Assembly: GCA_030340625.1 (NCBI GenBank)
Contig: JAOPHQ010003141.1
Span: 1-64,000, forward strand
DNA: 64,000 nucleotides
Direction of reading: 5' to 3'
From: Merluccius polli
Taxonomy: Eukaryota > Chordata > Actinopteri > Gadiformes > Merlucciidae
The notes under the pieces are model-generated. The model was not told the origin of the DNA, searched no databases, and was given only the letters and a program-made list of their open reading frames with translations. The translations under genes and the position numbers were made by a program. Below, one piece after another: positions 54,262 through 64,000 of the stretch; the first letter of the stretch is position 1; the number at the start of each line of letters is the position of its first letter.

Positions 54262-55302
54262 ATGCCTCCCTTTTCCACGGATGACTACCACAAACTTCTC
54301 TAGAAGATAGCAGTACTGGAGACGAAAATTCTGCGACTCGAAGTCAACGTGGAGGTAAATGGTCAATATGGGAATGAAACCACTCTACCGATGACCCAAA
54401 TCAGTGGAAAGGAGCAGGCTAACAGACAAATGCTTTGTGCAAAGCCAAAGCATAATTCATGGAAAGATAAATCGCTTCCCTCAGATGTGGGAAGACGGTT
54501 AACAGGCAGAACCCAGCACCTGGAGACTCGTGATGATACTGAGTGGCCTGCACTGCCATCACACAGGAGGGTCTCTTCAACCCCAGTACCAAGGAGAAAA
54601 CAGCCGTGGAATGTGGCTAAAACAAAAAGTAAGAGCAAACCGACCAAAGACACAGGGATTCTACTAGAGAACAGATTTGCTCCACTTTTACAAGACCCTG
54701 ACTCCCCAAAAGAAAGGTCATCTTCCAGCACCGGAGAAAGGTATGAGGCTAAATCATATACTAAAAGGCTGCAGAAAGAGCTAACCACTGGGCCTCAAAC
54801 GCTGATAGTGGGTGACGGAGCTGTGAATAAGACAAAACACTTTTTCAGCAAATACACCAAAGTACTTTGTTTTACCAATGATATGGTGTCCGATATCTCA
54901 GAGAAAATTCTGGAAATCACTGCTGAGCATCCGACAGTGAAATCTCTTGTCATTCACACAGGAGCACTTGATGTTGTCAAGCAACAATCAGAGGTATTGA
55001 AACGGGATTTTAATGATCTGCTGAACAAAGTTCGATGTCTGAATACTGAGGTGTTTATCAGTGGACCTCTACCAACAGTTCGGCGAGGAGACGAGAGATT
55101 CAGCAGGCTGTTGATGCTAAACAGATGGCTCAAAGATACGTGTGCTGCTCAATCAGTGAACTTTATTGACAATTTCAATATTTTTTGGGAACGCAGACAC
55201 CTCTTTGAGGCAGATGGATTTTGCCTTAACAAGTCAGGAGTACAGCTGTTAAGCTACAACATTTTTGATTTTTTCCGTCAGTCACCAGCAGCCCCTGCCT
55301 AG
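54262..55302 (+). pseudogene. L2-type LINE ORF1 (esterase-like domain degenerate)
   Basis: The ATG at 54,262 reads MPPFSTDDYHKLL and then TAG (54,301); the frame continues KIAVLETKILRLEVNVE and stays open to 55,302. The C-terminal domain parallels the esterase of the minus-strand copy (TLIVGDGAV, LVIHTGALDVVKQQSEVLKR, ISGPLPTVRRG, DGFCLNKSGVQLL). The presumed catalytic Ser (GTS/GDS) is replaced by GDG and the HPN histidine by Cys, so hydrolysis is unlikely. After the 55,302 stop the same frame goes on into Pro-rich repeats, which suggests a once longer ORF1. The early nonsense codon inactivates this copy unless translation starts internally. Confidence 0.7.
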
Positions 55303-55429
55303 GACAAGAGGTGAGACAATCCAAAACAACAGATAAGACAGCCTTCTGGAGAAAAACTGCTACCGCCTGAGATAAGGATTGACCATGAAGGACAGCACAC
55401 CGAGAGAGAGGCTTTAACGTCATCATCCT

Positions 55430-55565
55430 TACCCCAACATGAGGAGTTTCCCCCAGCCCCAACAGCCCAACATGAGGAGTCTCCCCCAGCCCCAACAACC
55501 CAACAGGAGGAGTCTCCCCCAGCCCCAACAGCCCAACAAGTGGAGTCTCCCCCAGCCCCACCAGA
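55430..55565 (+). repeat. Four ~33-bp in-frame repeats encoding Pro/Glu-rich units
   Basis: GAGGAGTCTCCCCCAGCCCC recurs four times, translating to HEESPPAPTAQ-like 11-residue units in the same frame as ORF1. Units differ by a few bases. Confidence 0.85.
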
Positions 55566-55810
55566 AGACTCCCAACTTTCACCCACCGGGACCCCATCCA
55601 GCCTTTCATTCTCTACACGCAGTCCGGATTCCCCATTCCCCCCTTTTCTAGATTTCCAACTCACACCTCGCCCAAATCCCATTTTTTCTCCCCTAAATCC
55701 CCTCCTCGTCCAGCCCCTCCCATTCCACCACGCTGGAAAACACCATCACCCAAACGTCACAGAGCCCCCCCACCTCCTCTGACTCAGATAATCTGTGAGT
55801 CGGACTTAAT

Positions 55811-58800
55811 GTGCCGGGTCCAGGCTGCAATACTGATACCAATAATGTTCTCCCCCAAGAAAAGTCAGGGCCCTATGGAGTTCAGGTAGCCTTCTCAGTC
55901 CCTGTGATGACAGGTAACAGAAGAATGGTTAAACTGGTGAGAAATAAAAAGGGTAAATCTGCCAATTTATTAAGTATAGCATGTCAACCTCGAAATATAC
56001 CAGTGTCTCCTGCTATCTCCACAAGATTAGCTCTACTCAATATCAGATCACTAGTCAACAAATCACTGTTAGTTAATGACGTCATTATGACCTATGATCT
56101 AGATTTTTTACTTCTTAGTGAAACATGGCTCACTGAATGTAGCTGTTGTGCTATTCTCAATGAGGCAGCACCAACAAATTTCAGTTTTATGAACAAGTGT
56201 CGAACTGGTAAGAAAGGCGGGGGAGTTGCTGCCATCTTTAAATCTGTATTTCAGTGCAAGGAAATTACGTTAGGTGATTTTAGCTCTTTTGAATATCTCT
56301 GTTTTTTACTAAAAGGTGATCCAAAAGTTATTTTTTTAATCATTTATAGACCTCCAAGATACTCTGGAAAATTCATTGATGAGTTTGCTGAACTGCTGTC
56401 AGTTATCTGTACTGATTACAACTTTTTTATCATAACAGGGGATTTTAACATTCACGTAGACAATAACATGGACAGTAATGCCAAAGAACTTGTTGAGAAT
56501 AAATAATAACATATGTATCAGCAGGCTGTAATATCTACACATAGCCACAAAGGAATAGAAATAAATATACAAGTTGTATTAACTGCACCTGAACACTAGA
56601 TGGCGGCATACATAATACACTGGGGGCGGGCGCTCAACACTAGCCAATATGCGTCATAGAGGCCACGCCTGCCCAGATACTAGCCAACAACACATCCGGG
56701 GGGAGGGCAGAAACCCTCCAGGCAGAGTGTCGGGACAGATGCCCAGCTAAGGGGGTCGCTCCACGCGTGAATTTTACAATACCCCTCCATTTGTTTGATA
56801 GATAATATAACTAAAGCTAAACAAATAAAGTGAGTTAAAGCGATCCTGTGTCGGCAGCCTTCTTCCTCAAGAACACACCACATCTGCTCTACTTGACACT
56901 TTTGGCCTCTTCCAACATGTGGAAGGGCCCACACACACTCGAGGCCACACTCTGGATCTGGTTATCTCTAAAGGTGTTAACATTTCTTCTGTTGGTGTTA
57001 AGGACTTGGCTCTTTCTGATCATTTCTGTGTGTTCTTTGACTTACAGATCATTCCAAATGTTCAGTTAACCTCTGTGTCTGTTAAGAGAAGGTACATAAA
57101 TGAGAATACCAGTGCAAAGTTTATGGAGGCTATAGCTATGTCACCAACTGTGAGTGCAGAGTCAGTTGATGAACTCCTAGATACATTTAACTGGAAAATC
57201 TCAAATGTCATGGATGCTGTTGCACCTATTAAAACTAAGACGACCTTGATCAGAAAGAAAACACCATGGAGGAACACTATGATGGTAAAGGCTTTAAAAA
57301 CAGAATGCAGGAAAGCAGAGTGTAAGTCGAGAAAAACTAAACTTCAAATTCACCATGACCTCTACAAAATAAGTCTTTGTAATTTTAACTATGAGTTAGT
57401 CAAGGCTAGACAGCAACACTTTTCTGAAATTATTAATAAGAACATCAACAACACTTGCACTCTATTTGCTATGGTTGATAAGCTGACAAACCCCCCTAAA
57501 CAGATAGCTCCAGAACTCCTTTCCACAGCAAAATGCAATGAATTTGCTTGCTTTTTCAGTGAAAAAATCCAGTCCATAAGGTTAAATATTAACACAAATC
57601 AACAAAACAATAAAATAACGCAATCCCTAAGACCTTAGAGGAAACAGTTCAGCATCTAAAACCATCAACATGCTGTCTTGACACAATGCCATCAGACTTT
57701 TTAAAAACTATTGTGAACTCTGTCCAAATAGATTTGCGACAAATACTAAATAGCTCACTTCAATCGGGCACGTTTCCTAAATCCCTAAAAGTAGCGGCCA
57801 TTAAGCCACTCTTAAAAAAGAGAACGCTGGATGCTTCCATGTTAACCAACTACAGACCTATCTCAAATCTTCCTTTTATAGCCAAGATCGTTGAGAAAGT
57901 GGTTTTTAATCAACTCAGCAATTTCTTGAATTCCAGTGGCCTTTTTGACAAATTTCAATCAGGCTTCCGACCTCACCACAGTACAGAAACAGCTCTTATT
58001 AGAGTGTTAAATGATATTAGGTTAAACACTGACTCAGGCAAGGTGTCAGTTCTGGTCCTGTTGGATCTCAGTGCTGCATTTGACACTGTGGATCACAGTA
58101 TATTGTTGAACAGGTTGGAAACTTGGGCAGGACTCAGCAGAACAGTCCTAGAATGGTTCAGGTCCTACTTGGAAGAGCGGAGTTATTTTGTGACCATTGG
58201 AAGTTATGAATCCAATCGAATGGCTATGACATGTGGAGTTCCTCAGGGGTCAGTTCTTGGACCCCTTCTGTTCAGTCTATATATGCTGCCTTTGGGTCAA
58301 GTTCTGCAGAACTCTAATGTAGACTATCACAGTTATGCAGATGACACGCAGATATACATAGCACTGTCCTCAGATGACTACAGTCCAATACAGTCATTGT
58401 GTCACTGTTTAGAGCAAGTAACAAATTGGATGAACCAAAATTTCCTTCAATTAAATCAGGACAAAACTGAGGTAATTGTTTTTGGCAATAAAGAGAAGAG
58501 GATAGCCGTCAGTAAACATCTCGAGTCACTCTCTCTAAAAACTAGGGACCAAGTCAGAAACCTTGGCGTGCTGATAGACTCAGATTTGACCTTCAGCAGT
58601 CATATCAAATCCATCACCAAAACAGCCTTCTATCAGCTTAAGAACATATCCAGATTGAAGGGTTTTATGTCTCAAACAGACCAGGAGAAGTTGATTCATG
58701 CTTTCATCTCCAGTAGACTTGACTACTGTAACGGTCTACTGACTGGACTCCCACAAAAAGCATTAAACAGCTGCAGCTCATTCAGAATGCTGCAGCTTGA

Positions 58801-58890
58801 GTTTTAACCAGAACAAAGAGATCAGAGCACATTACTCCAGTTCGAAAGTCTTTACACTGGCTCCCAGTCAGCTATAGAATAGATTTTAAA
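55811..58890 (+). pseudogene. L2-type LINE ORF2 (endonuclease plus RT), broken by a solo LTR and frame changes
   Basis: The endonuclease begins TRLALLNIRSLVNKSLLVND with LLLSETWL and IIYRPPRYS, then IITGDFNIHVD before the LTR at 56,491. After it come LDTFGLFQHVEGPTHTRGHT and DLALSDHFCVFF. The RT at 57,686-58,807 is intact over its core: VAAIKPLLKKRTLD, NYRPISNLPF, LLDLSAAFDTVDHSILL, CGVPQGSVLGPLLFSL, HSYADDTQIYI (YADD) and QDKTEVIVFG. A stop at about 57,638 separates it from the upstream part. The C-terminal part shifts frame at 58,800 and ends at DFKVLLL. Here the RT core survives, unlike in the minus-strand copy. Confidence 0.8.
56491..56882 (+). mobile_element. Solo LTR, family A copy 2
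   Basis: TGTTGAGAATAAATAATAAC...AGAACACACCACA, homologous to 47,627-48,032 and 60,629-61,030, in the LINE's transcription sense. It contains AAATAAAGTG and a U5-like tail. The bases outside (AACT, TCTG) do not form a duplication, unlike the other two copies. Confidence 0.8.
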
Positions 58891-59019
58891 GTTCTGCTAC
58901 TGGGTTCCGGTTCTGCTACTGAGGGGATGACAGCCTAAACTTCTACCTCCCGAAAGGTTTTACAATTTAACCCCCAAAAACCTTGATTTTGTCAATCCTG
59001 GCGGGCATTTTTAAAAAGA

Positions 59020-60057
59020 ATGATGAAAGGGGTTACTACTAGAAGTGGACTAAGCATGGCTCCGGCAGAAGAAGACCCAGACCGGAGGCACAGCCGAAGT
59101 AGCTCTCCAGACAAGCTAAATCCACGTGAGGAACATGGCGCCGATGCTAGCCTGAATAGCATCCTCAACGAAATCCGTGAATTTAGAAGAGACAACAGGG
59201 CACAACTCTCCGACATAAAACAGGAATTAAAGAGGGCAAACGACAGACTGTACGAAGTAGAGGGAAGAGTAGATGAAACGGAGACCGTGCTTCAAGCAAC
59301 ATCAACGTTAGTCAAGCGGCTAACACTGCGCCAGGCTAGTTTGGAAGCGAGGCTGATTGACCAGGAGGCTCGAGCGCGGAGAGACAACCTGCGGATTTAC
59401 GGAATACCCAAAGACAAAGAAGGCACTGACATGGCGGGCTTTCTGGATAAGTTGCTGAAAACTTCACTCGACCTGCCACATGATCGAGACCTCAAAATTG
59501 AACGGGCACACCGAGCTCTGGCTCCGAAGCCCACTGGCTCACAGGCAAAACCTCGCTCCATAGTGGTCAGGTATGGTAGCTGGCGGACCAAAGAGGATGT
59601 GATAAAGAGAGCATGGCAGAAAAAGGAGGTGTTCTGCGACAACGTTCGTTTCTATGTCGACCATGACTTTCCCCCTGAAGTGCAAAAGAAACGCGATGAA
59701 TACACCGAGGCCAAAAAGGTGTTGAAAGCAAAACGAATAAAGTTTCAGACGCTGTACCCTACAAAGATGCAGATCTTTTATGATGACGGCACCCGGCTAT
59801 TCGAGAACGCTGCGGAGGCTACGAGGGACATGTCGGTGCGAGGGTTTCCAGTTACGGTGGTAAAGACCCCCTCCACACCGGACCAAGAGGAGATCCAGCT
59901 CCTGTCCACCTGGCAGGTGGTGAGGGGATGGGGAGACCAGGTCGGAAGTCGGGAGCCTGCCGCTGTGGGCGGCAGCCCACAGCGGAGACATCAACACACT
60001 CATTTTAAAGACAGACTCAAGGAGTTCAGAAGACAGCCCTCCCAAGACACTAACTGA
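59020..60057 (+). CDS. L1-like ORF1 protein (coiled coil, RRM-like Transposase_22 region), intact
   Basis: 345 residues with no stop. The N-terminus is charged and disordered (to about 45). A coiled coil at about 50-115 includes LNEIREFRRDNRAQLSDIKQ and LKRANDRLYEVEGRVDETE. RRM-like and C-terminal domain words follow: ARRDNLRIYGIPKDKEG, FLDKLLKTSLDLP, IERAHRALAPKPTG, PRSIVVRYGSWRTKEDVIKR and VRFYVDHDFPPEVQKKRDEY. These match the trimeric RNA-binding L1 ORF1p layout. Met-1 or Met-2 may be used. It is open while its ORF2 is decayed, so the protein could in principle still be made. Confidence 0.75.
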   Translation: MMKGVTTRSGLSMAPAEEDPDRRHSRSSSPDKLNPREEHGADASLNSILNEIREFRRDNRAQLSDIKQELKRANDRLYEVEGRVDETETVLQATSTLVKRLTLRQASLEARLIDQEARARRDNLRIYGIPKDKEGTDMAGFLDKLLKTSLDLPHDRDLKIERAHRALAPKPTGSQAKPRSIVVRYGSWRTKEDVIKRAWQKKEVFCDNVRFYVDHDFPPEVQKKRDEYTEAKKVLKAKRIKFQTLYPTKMQIFYDDGTRLFENAAEATRDMSVRGFPVTVVKTPSTPDQEEIQLLSTWQVVRGWGDQVGSREPAAVGGSPQRRHQHTHFKDRLKEFRRQPSQDTN

Positions 60058-60573
60058 TCATTGATGGATCATATCTTTGCACTTACCAGATAAGTCTTAT
60101 TTGAAACATGTAGCTTGCACTTCATGTAGCTTGCATTTCACGTGCAGAAGTCTGCCACAACAATTTTGCTTCACCTGGCCCAGACCCATGTCTGATCACA
60201 ATCTATACTTCTATTTTTTTATTGTTTAATCAGATGAACGGGACTTATTAGGCGAGTCATCCTCGATTTGTTTCTTTCTTTTCTTTTCTTATTACTTTAT
60301 TTGGACTCTGGCTGAAGTGCGGCCACATCTCAGGGCCCCACCACTGCGACGTGGGGCTTTGACTTTACAAGGTCCCGCAGGGCTTCTTTGAAGCGAGCCC
60401 CAGCATCGGAAGCAACTGTTCTGAACTGCTCCGGTGATGTTCTGTTTCAAACTGTTCTATACTGTTTTTTGTTTGTGTTCGTCGGGAAAGATAGGTTTAG
60501 CATACGTACGTCCAGGGATCCCAGGAGAGATTTGTGGGTGTGTGACAATAAATGTAGACCACAGTAATAGATA
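60058..60573. other. Inter-ORF spacer of the L1-like LINE
   Basis: About 500 bases with no ORF of note. The length is long for an L1 inter-ORF spacer but usual for fish Tx1-like elements. No separate insertion is evident. Confidence 0.4.
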
Positions 60574-63500
60574 ATGAACAGGCAAACCCTTAAAGTGATC
60601 TCATTTAATGTGAATGGGATTTTAAATCTGTGGTGTGTTCTTGAGGAAGAAGGCTGCCGACACAGGAAACGCTTTAACTCACTTTATTTGTTTAACTTTA
60701 GGTATTTATCTATGAAGCAAAAGGAGGGGTATTGTATAGTTCACGCGTGGAGCGACCCCTTAGCTTAGCATCTGTCCGGATGCGCTGCCTGGGGGTTTCT
60801 GCCCTCCCCCCCGGATGTGTTGTTTTTAGTCTATGGGCAGGCGTGGCCTCTATGACGCATAATATGCTCTGATTGGCTAGTGTTGAGCGCCCGCCCCCAG
60901 TGTATTATGTGTGCCGCCACCTAGTGATCAGGTTGGGTAAATACAACTTATATTTATATTATAGTCCTTATTAGCTATGTGAGGATATTACAGTCTGTTG
61001 ATACATATGTGCGGTTATCCATTCGTCACAAATCCAGCTAAGAGGAGGCAGATACTAACAAAAATGAAAAGGGAGAATGCGCAGATTGTGCTATTACAAG
61101 AGACACACCTCACCTCTCTGGAGCACAAACAACTTAAAAGAATGGGTTTTTCAAGGGTATACTATTCATCTTACAAATCAGGCCACAGGAGAGGTGTAGC
61201 AACCTTGATTTCACAACAAATACCATTTGAACAGGTCTCAGAGACATCTGACAAGGAAGGGAGATATGTAGTAGTCTCAGGGAAAATACATGATGTAATT
61301 ATAACAATTTTTAATGTTTATGCTCCCCCTGGAAGTAATTTTGCTTTCTATAGAAACATATTTGATTTGATGATAAAGGACACCGGGGTTGTCATATGTG
61401 GAGGTGTTTTTAATATCCGTCTCAATCCAAAACAGGATTCATCCAAAAACCCAGCTACTACGCTGTTACATAGGAAAATGAATGCCTTAATGACAGAGCT
61501 TGGCATTTTGGATTTATGGAGAGACTTCTATCCATCCGGCCGTGACTATACTTTTTATTCACATCCACATGATGCTTATTCCAGGATAGATTATTTTTTT
61601 ATATTAAAGAGAGATCGTCATCGAATTTGCGATTGTGATATTGGATGCATTGATCTATCTGACCATGCCCCCCTCTCCTGCATTGTAGATATTATTGATA
61701 ACCCGGGTAAAACTTTGTGGAGGTTGAATACAAGTATCCTAAATAATCCAAGATTCAAAACCCAAATGAGAGAGGAAATAAAAAGGTTTCTCGAAGAAAA
61801 AGATAACGGCGAGGTTGATTCAGCTACAGTATGGGATACTTTAAAAGCTGTTATTAGAGGGAGAATAATATCATTCTGTGCCTATGAAAAGAAACAAAAA
61901 CAATTAAGATTGATAGATCTTAATAAAGAACTGAAAATCTTGAGACACAACATAAAAGAGAACAAAAACCAGAAATACTAACTAAAATAAAAGCAGTTAG
62001 AAATGAAATAAATCTAATATATAAACAGGAAATTGAAAAAAAGATATTACAAGATAAACTTATTATGAGTCTGGAGCAAAATCACTTAAAATCTTGGCAA
62101 GAAAACTGCAAAAGCAACGAGCAGACAACACGATATACAAAATAAGGGATATAGACTCTAAAACTATACAGTACAAACAAGAAGAAATACAAAGAACTTT
62201 CAGAAAATACTACAAGCGCTTGTATACACAACCCCAATTAGAAGGTGATCAGCAAATTGATGACTTTTTAAAATCTCTCAAATTACCATCTATATCACAA
62301 GAACAAAACGAAATATTAACAGCCCCTATAACTGAGATAGAGCTAAATAAGGCCATCTCCACCCTAAAATCAAACAAATCACCTGGCCCGGATGGCTACT
62401 CCTCAGAGTGGTATAAGACATTTAAAGCTGAGCTAGTGCCAATCCTTCTCTGAGCTTGTAATACGACATTAACAGATGCTAAATTGCCCCCATCTTGGAA
62501 TGAGGCGGTGATTTCCGTTATTCCTAAGGAGGGAAAAAATAAATTAGAGTGTAGTTCGTATAGGCCCATCTCAGTGTTGAATGTTGACTACAAACTTTAT
62601 GCAACCGTCCTCGCCAGAAGACTGGACAAAGTTCTTCCTCAGCTTATACACAACGATCAGACCGGATTTATTTCACAAAGACAGACTCATGATAACATTA
62701 GGTGATCATTACATGTATTACATCATATCCAAAAGAATAATATTGAAGCCTGTTTAGTTAGTATCGACGCCGAGAAGGCCTTTGACTCGGTAAGTTGGCC
62801 TTTCCTATACAAAGTTTTAGAAAGATTTGGCTTGGACAACATTTTTATTAGAGGGATCCGTACATTATATAACAAACCATCGGCTTGGATAAAAATAAAT
62901 GGATACCTTTCTGATACCATTACACTGGAACGGGGCTCGAGACAGGGATGTCCAATTTCACCCGTTATTTGCACTTTATATAGAGCCCCTAGCCTTGTGG
63001 ATAAGACAGACTCAGAATATTAAAGGCATCTGCATTAACGGAGAAGACCACAAGGTGGTGCTATACGCCGATGACGTGTTGGTTTATTTAAGTAACCCTC
63101 CTAATTCACTCCCCAAACTAATGACCGTCCTAGAAAAATTTGGTAATTACTCAGGATATAAATTAAATATACAAAAGACACAAATTTTGACCATTAACTA
63201 TCAACCCACAAAGCAACTTAGAGAGAAATTTCATATTGACTGGGATCAAAAGTCGTTAAAATAGATTCTGATTGATTCTGTAAGAATGAATATTCTCCCA
63301 CGATATCTCTACTTATTTCAGGCACTCCCTGTAGAAATTTCCCCAAAACAATTTTCTGAACTGAATAAGATTATTTCCAAATTTATTTGGCAGGGTAAAA
63401 AACCTAGGGTTAGATTTAAGACTTTACAACTTCCAAAAGAGCAAGGGGGAATGTCACTACCCAATTTTAAAGATTATTTTTATGCAGCTCAGATTAGACC

Positions 63501-63933
63501 CCTAATTAATCTGTGTAACCCATCCTTTCAAGTTAGACGGAAAGATATAGAACTCTCAAGTCTAGTTGATCCCCCAATACAAGCAGCACTACCTCACAAA
63601 CATCTGGGAGGACTTCTAGATAAGGTACAGAACCCATGGATCAAAGTGCAGTTAAAATTCTGGAATACGATAAAAGATGAGTACAAATTAAGTAACAAAT
63701 TACAAATAATCCAATGGTGTGCTTACGATCCGGAGTTTAAGGCTAACGCAATATATAAGGGATTTAAATCTTGGATTTCGAAAGGGATAACGACATACTA
63801 TCCTCTTACAGAAAAGGGACAATTTAAAAGCTTTGATAGGTTGAAGGAAGACTGTGACCTGGACAGAACTGATTTTTTTAGGTTCCTTCAGGTACGTAGT
63901 CGTTTTACATATCAGAAAGGAAACAGACCTTAA
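60574..63933 (+). pseudogene. L1/Tx1-like LINE ORF2 (endonuclease plus RT), interrupted and decayed
   Basis: Starts MNRQTLKVISFNVNGILN, is cut by the LTR at 60,629, and resumes at 61,031 (PAKRRQILTKMKRENAQIVL). It has LLQETHL and IFNVYAPPGSN, but the catalytic GGDFN reads GGVFNIRLNP (Asp to Val). It ends DLSDHAPLSC. Stops and frame changes follow at about 61,980, 62,090, 62,453, 62,702 and 63,000. RT motifs are NKSPGPDGYSSEWYK, SYRPISVLNVDYKL, VSIDAEKAFDSVSW, GSRQGCPISPVI and VVLYADDVLVYL. The C-terminal part 63,286-63,933 has FIWQGKKPRVRFKTLQLPK. Non-functional. Confidence 0.8.
60629..61030 (-). mobile_element. Solo LTR, family A copy 3 (TSD AATC)
   Basis: Minus strand TGTGACGAATGGATAACC...CTCAAGAACACACCACA. 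AATC flanks it (60,625-60,628 and 61,031-61,034), and removing it restores FNVNGILNPAKRRQIL. 402 bp, with AAATAAAGTG near the 3' side. No internal region remains. Confidence 0.88.
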
Positions 63934-64000
63934 TGACCCCATATCGAAAATGTTTATTGATGCTTATCAAGGAAAATCAAACAAGGGTGTCATCTCCAGA

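Larger units (their letters stand above)
54000..58915 (+). mobile_element. Second L2-type LINE, 3'-truncated at the junction with the L1-like element
   Basis: 5' region from about 54,000, ORF1 54,262-55,302 with a Pro-rich tail region, ORF2 55,811-58,890. It is a different subfamily from the minus-strand copy at 4.3-10 kb. A solo LTR interrupts ORF2 at 56,491-56,882. The protein reading stops abruptly at DFKVLLL near 58,900, where L1-like 5' sequence begins, so either the L1-like element inserted here or a deletion fused them. Confidence 0.75.
58911..64000 (+). mobile_element. L1/Tx1-like LINE, open at the window end
   Basis: 5' sequence from about 58,911, ORF1 59,020-60,057, spacer, ORF2 from 60,574, interrupted by a solo LTR (60,629-61,030). 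The 3' part lies beyond the window. ORF1 of the coiled-coil/Transposase_22 sort and an ORF2 starting 'ISFNVNGI' place it in the L1/Tx1 group. Confidence 0.75.

Overview
The window is repeat-dense vertebrate DNA, most likely from a ray-finned (teleost) fish. The L2, I/Nimb-like and L1/Tx1-like LINEs, Harbinger, Tc1, hAT and TTAA-type MITEs found here are typical of teleost genomes. Genes have GT-AG introns and there is no operon structure. Only one ordinary host gene is recognisable: an ITPRIPL2-like gene at 14,003-16,494 (+), in three coding exons. Almost everything else that can be read is mobile-element sequence, much of it nested, with target-site duplications (TSDs) that let the order of insertion be worked out.

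Layout. 1-4,320: hAT/ZMYM-like debris and unassigned DNA. 4,353-9,989 (-): an L2-type LINE flanked by a 32-bp TSD, split by a 789-bp Harbinger-like MITE and lacking its reverse-transcriptase active site. 11,193-12,200: a TTAA MITE. 14,003-16,494: ITPRIPL2. 16,690-17,606 (-): another LINE fragment. 17,766-21,400: MITEs, one with a triplicated hairpin unit. 21,749-23,199 (-): a decayed hAT transposase. 23,513-34,150 (+): a decayed I/Nimb-like LINE holding four independent insertions. These are (a) a long-TIR element carrying a cysteine-rich gene fragment, (b) an apparently intact two-gene Harbinger transposon with a CTG TSD, (c) a 1.3-kb LTR element without gag or pol, with a GTGAA TSD, and (d) a TTAA MITE that itself contains a hAT MITE with a poly-C minisatellite.

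34,151-44,584 is a large interrupted palindrome with about 1.1 kb per arm. Its left arm is split by a MITE that contains another MITE. Its right arm is split by a hAT-like element (38,977-43,903) carrying an intact Tc1/mariner transposase of DD36E type, a second palindromic Tc1-like element with hAT MITEs nested inside it, and a solo LTR. 44,585-53,990 is mostly unassigned but holds a solo LTR, a MITE with a 9-bp TSD that encodes a RecQ-like N-terminus, an LTR with primer-binding site, and a 1,061-bp TTAA MITE. 54,262-58,910 (+) is a second L2-type LINE broken by a solo LTR. 58,910-64,000 (+) is an L1/Tx1-like LINE, also broken by a solo LTR of the same family, and it runs off the window.

How the parts relate. 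The two open transposase systems are the Harbinger pair (transposase plus Myb/SANT-like partner, convergent) and the Tc1 transposase. The other LINE and hAT genes carry stops, frameshifts or active-site losses. The many AG...CT elements flanked by TTAA look like internally deleted relatives of one superfamily. Several keep a first-exon-like ORF, one of them ending at a consensus splice donor.
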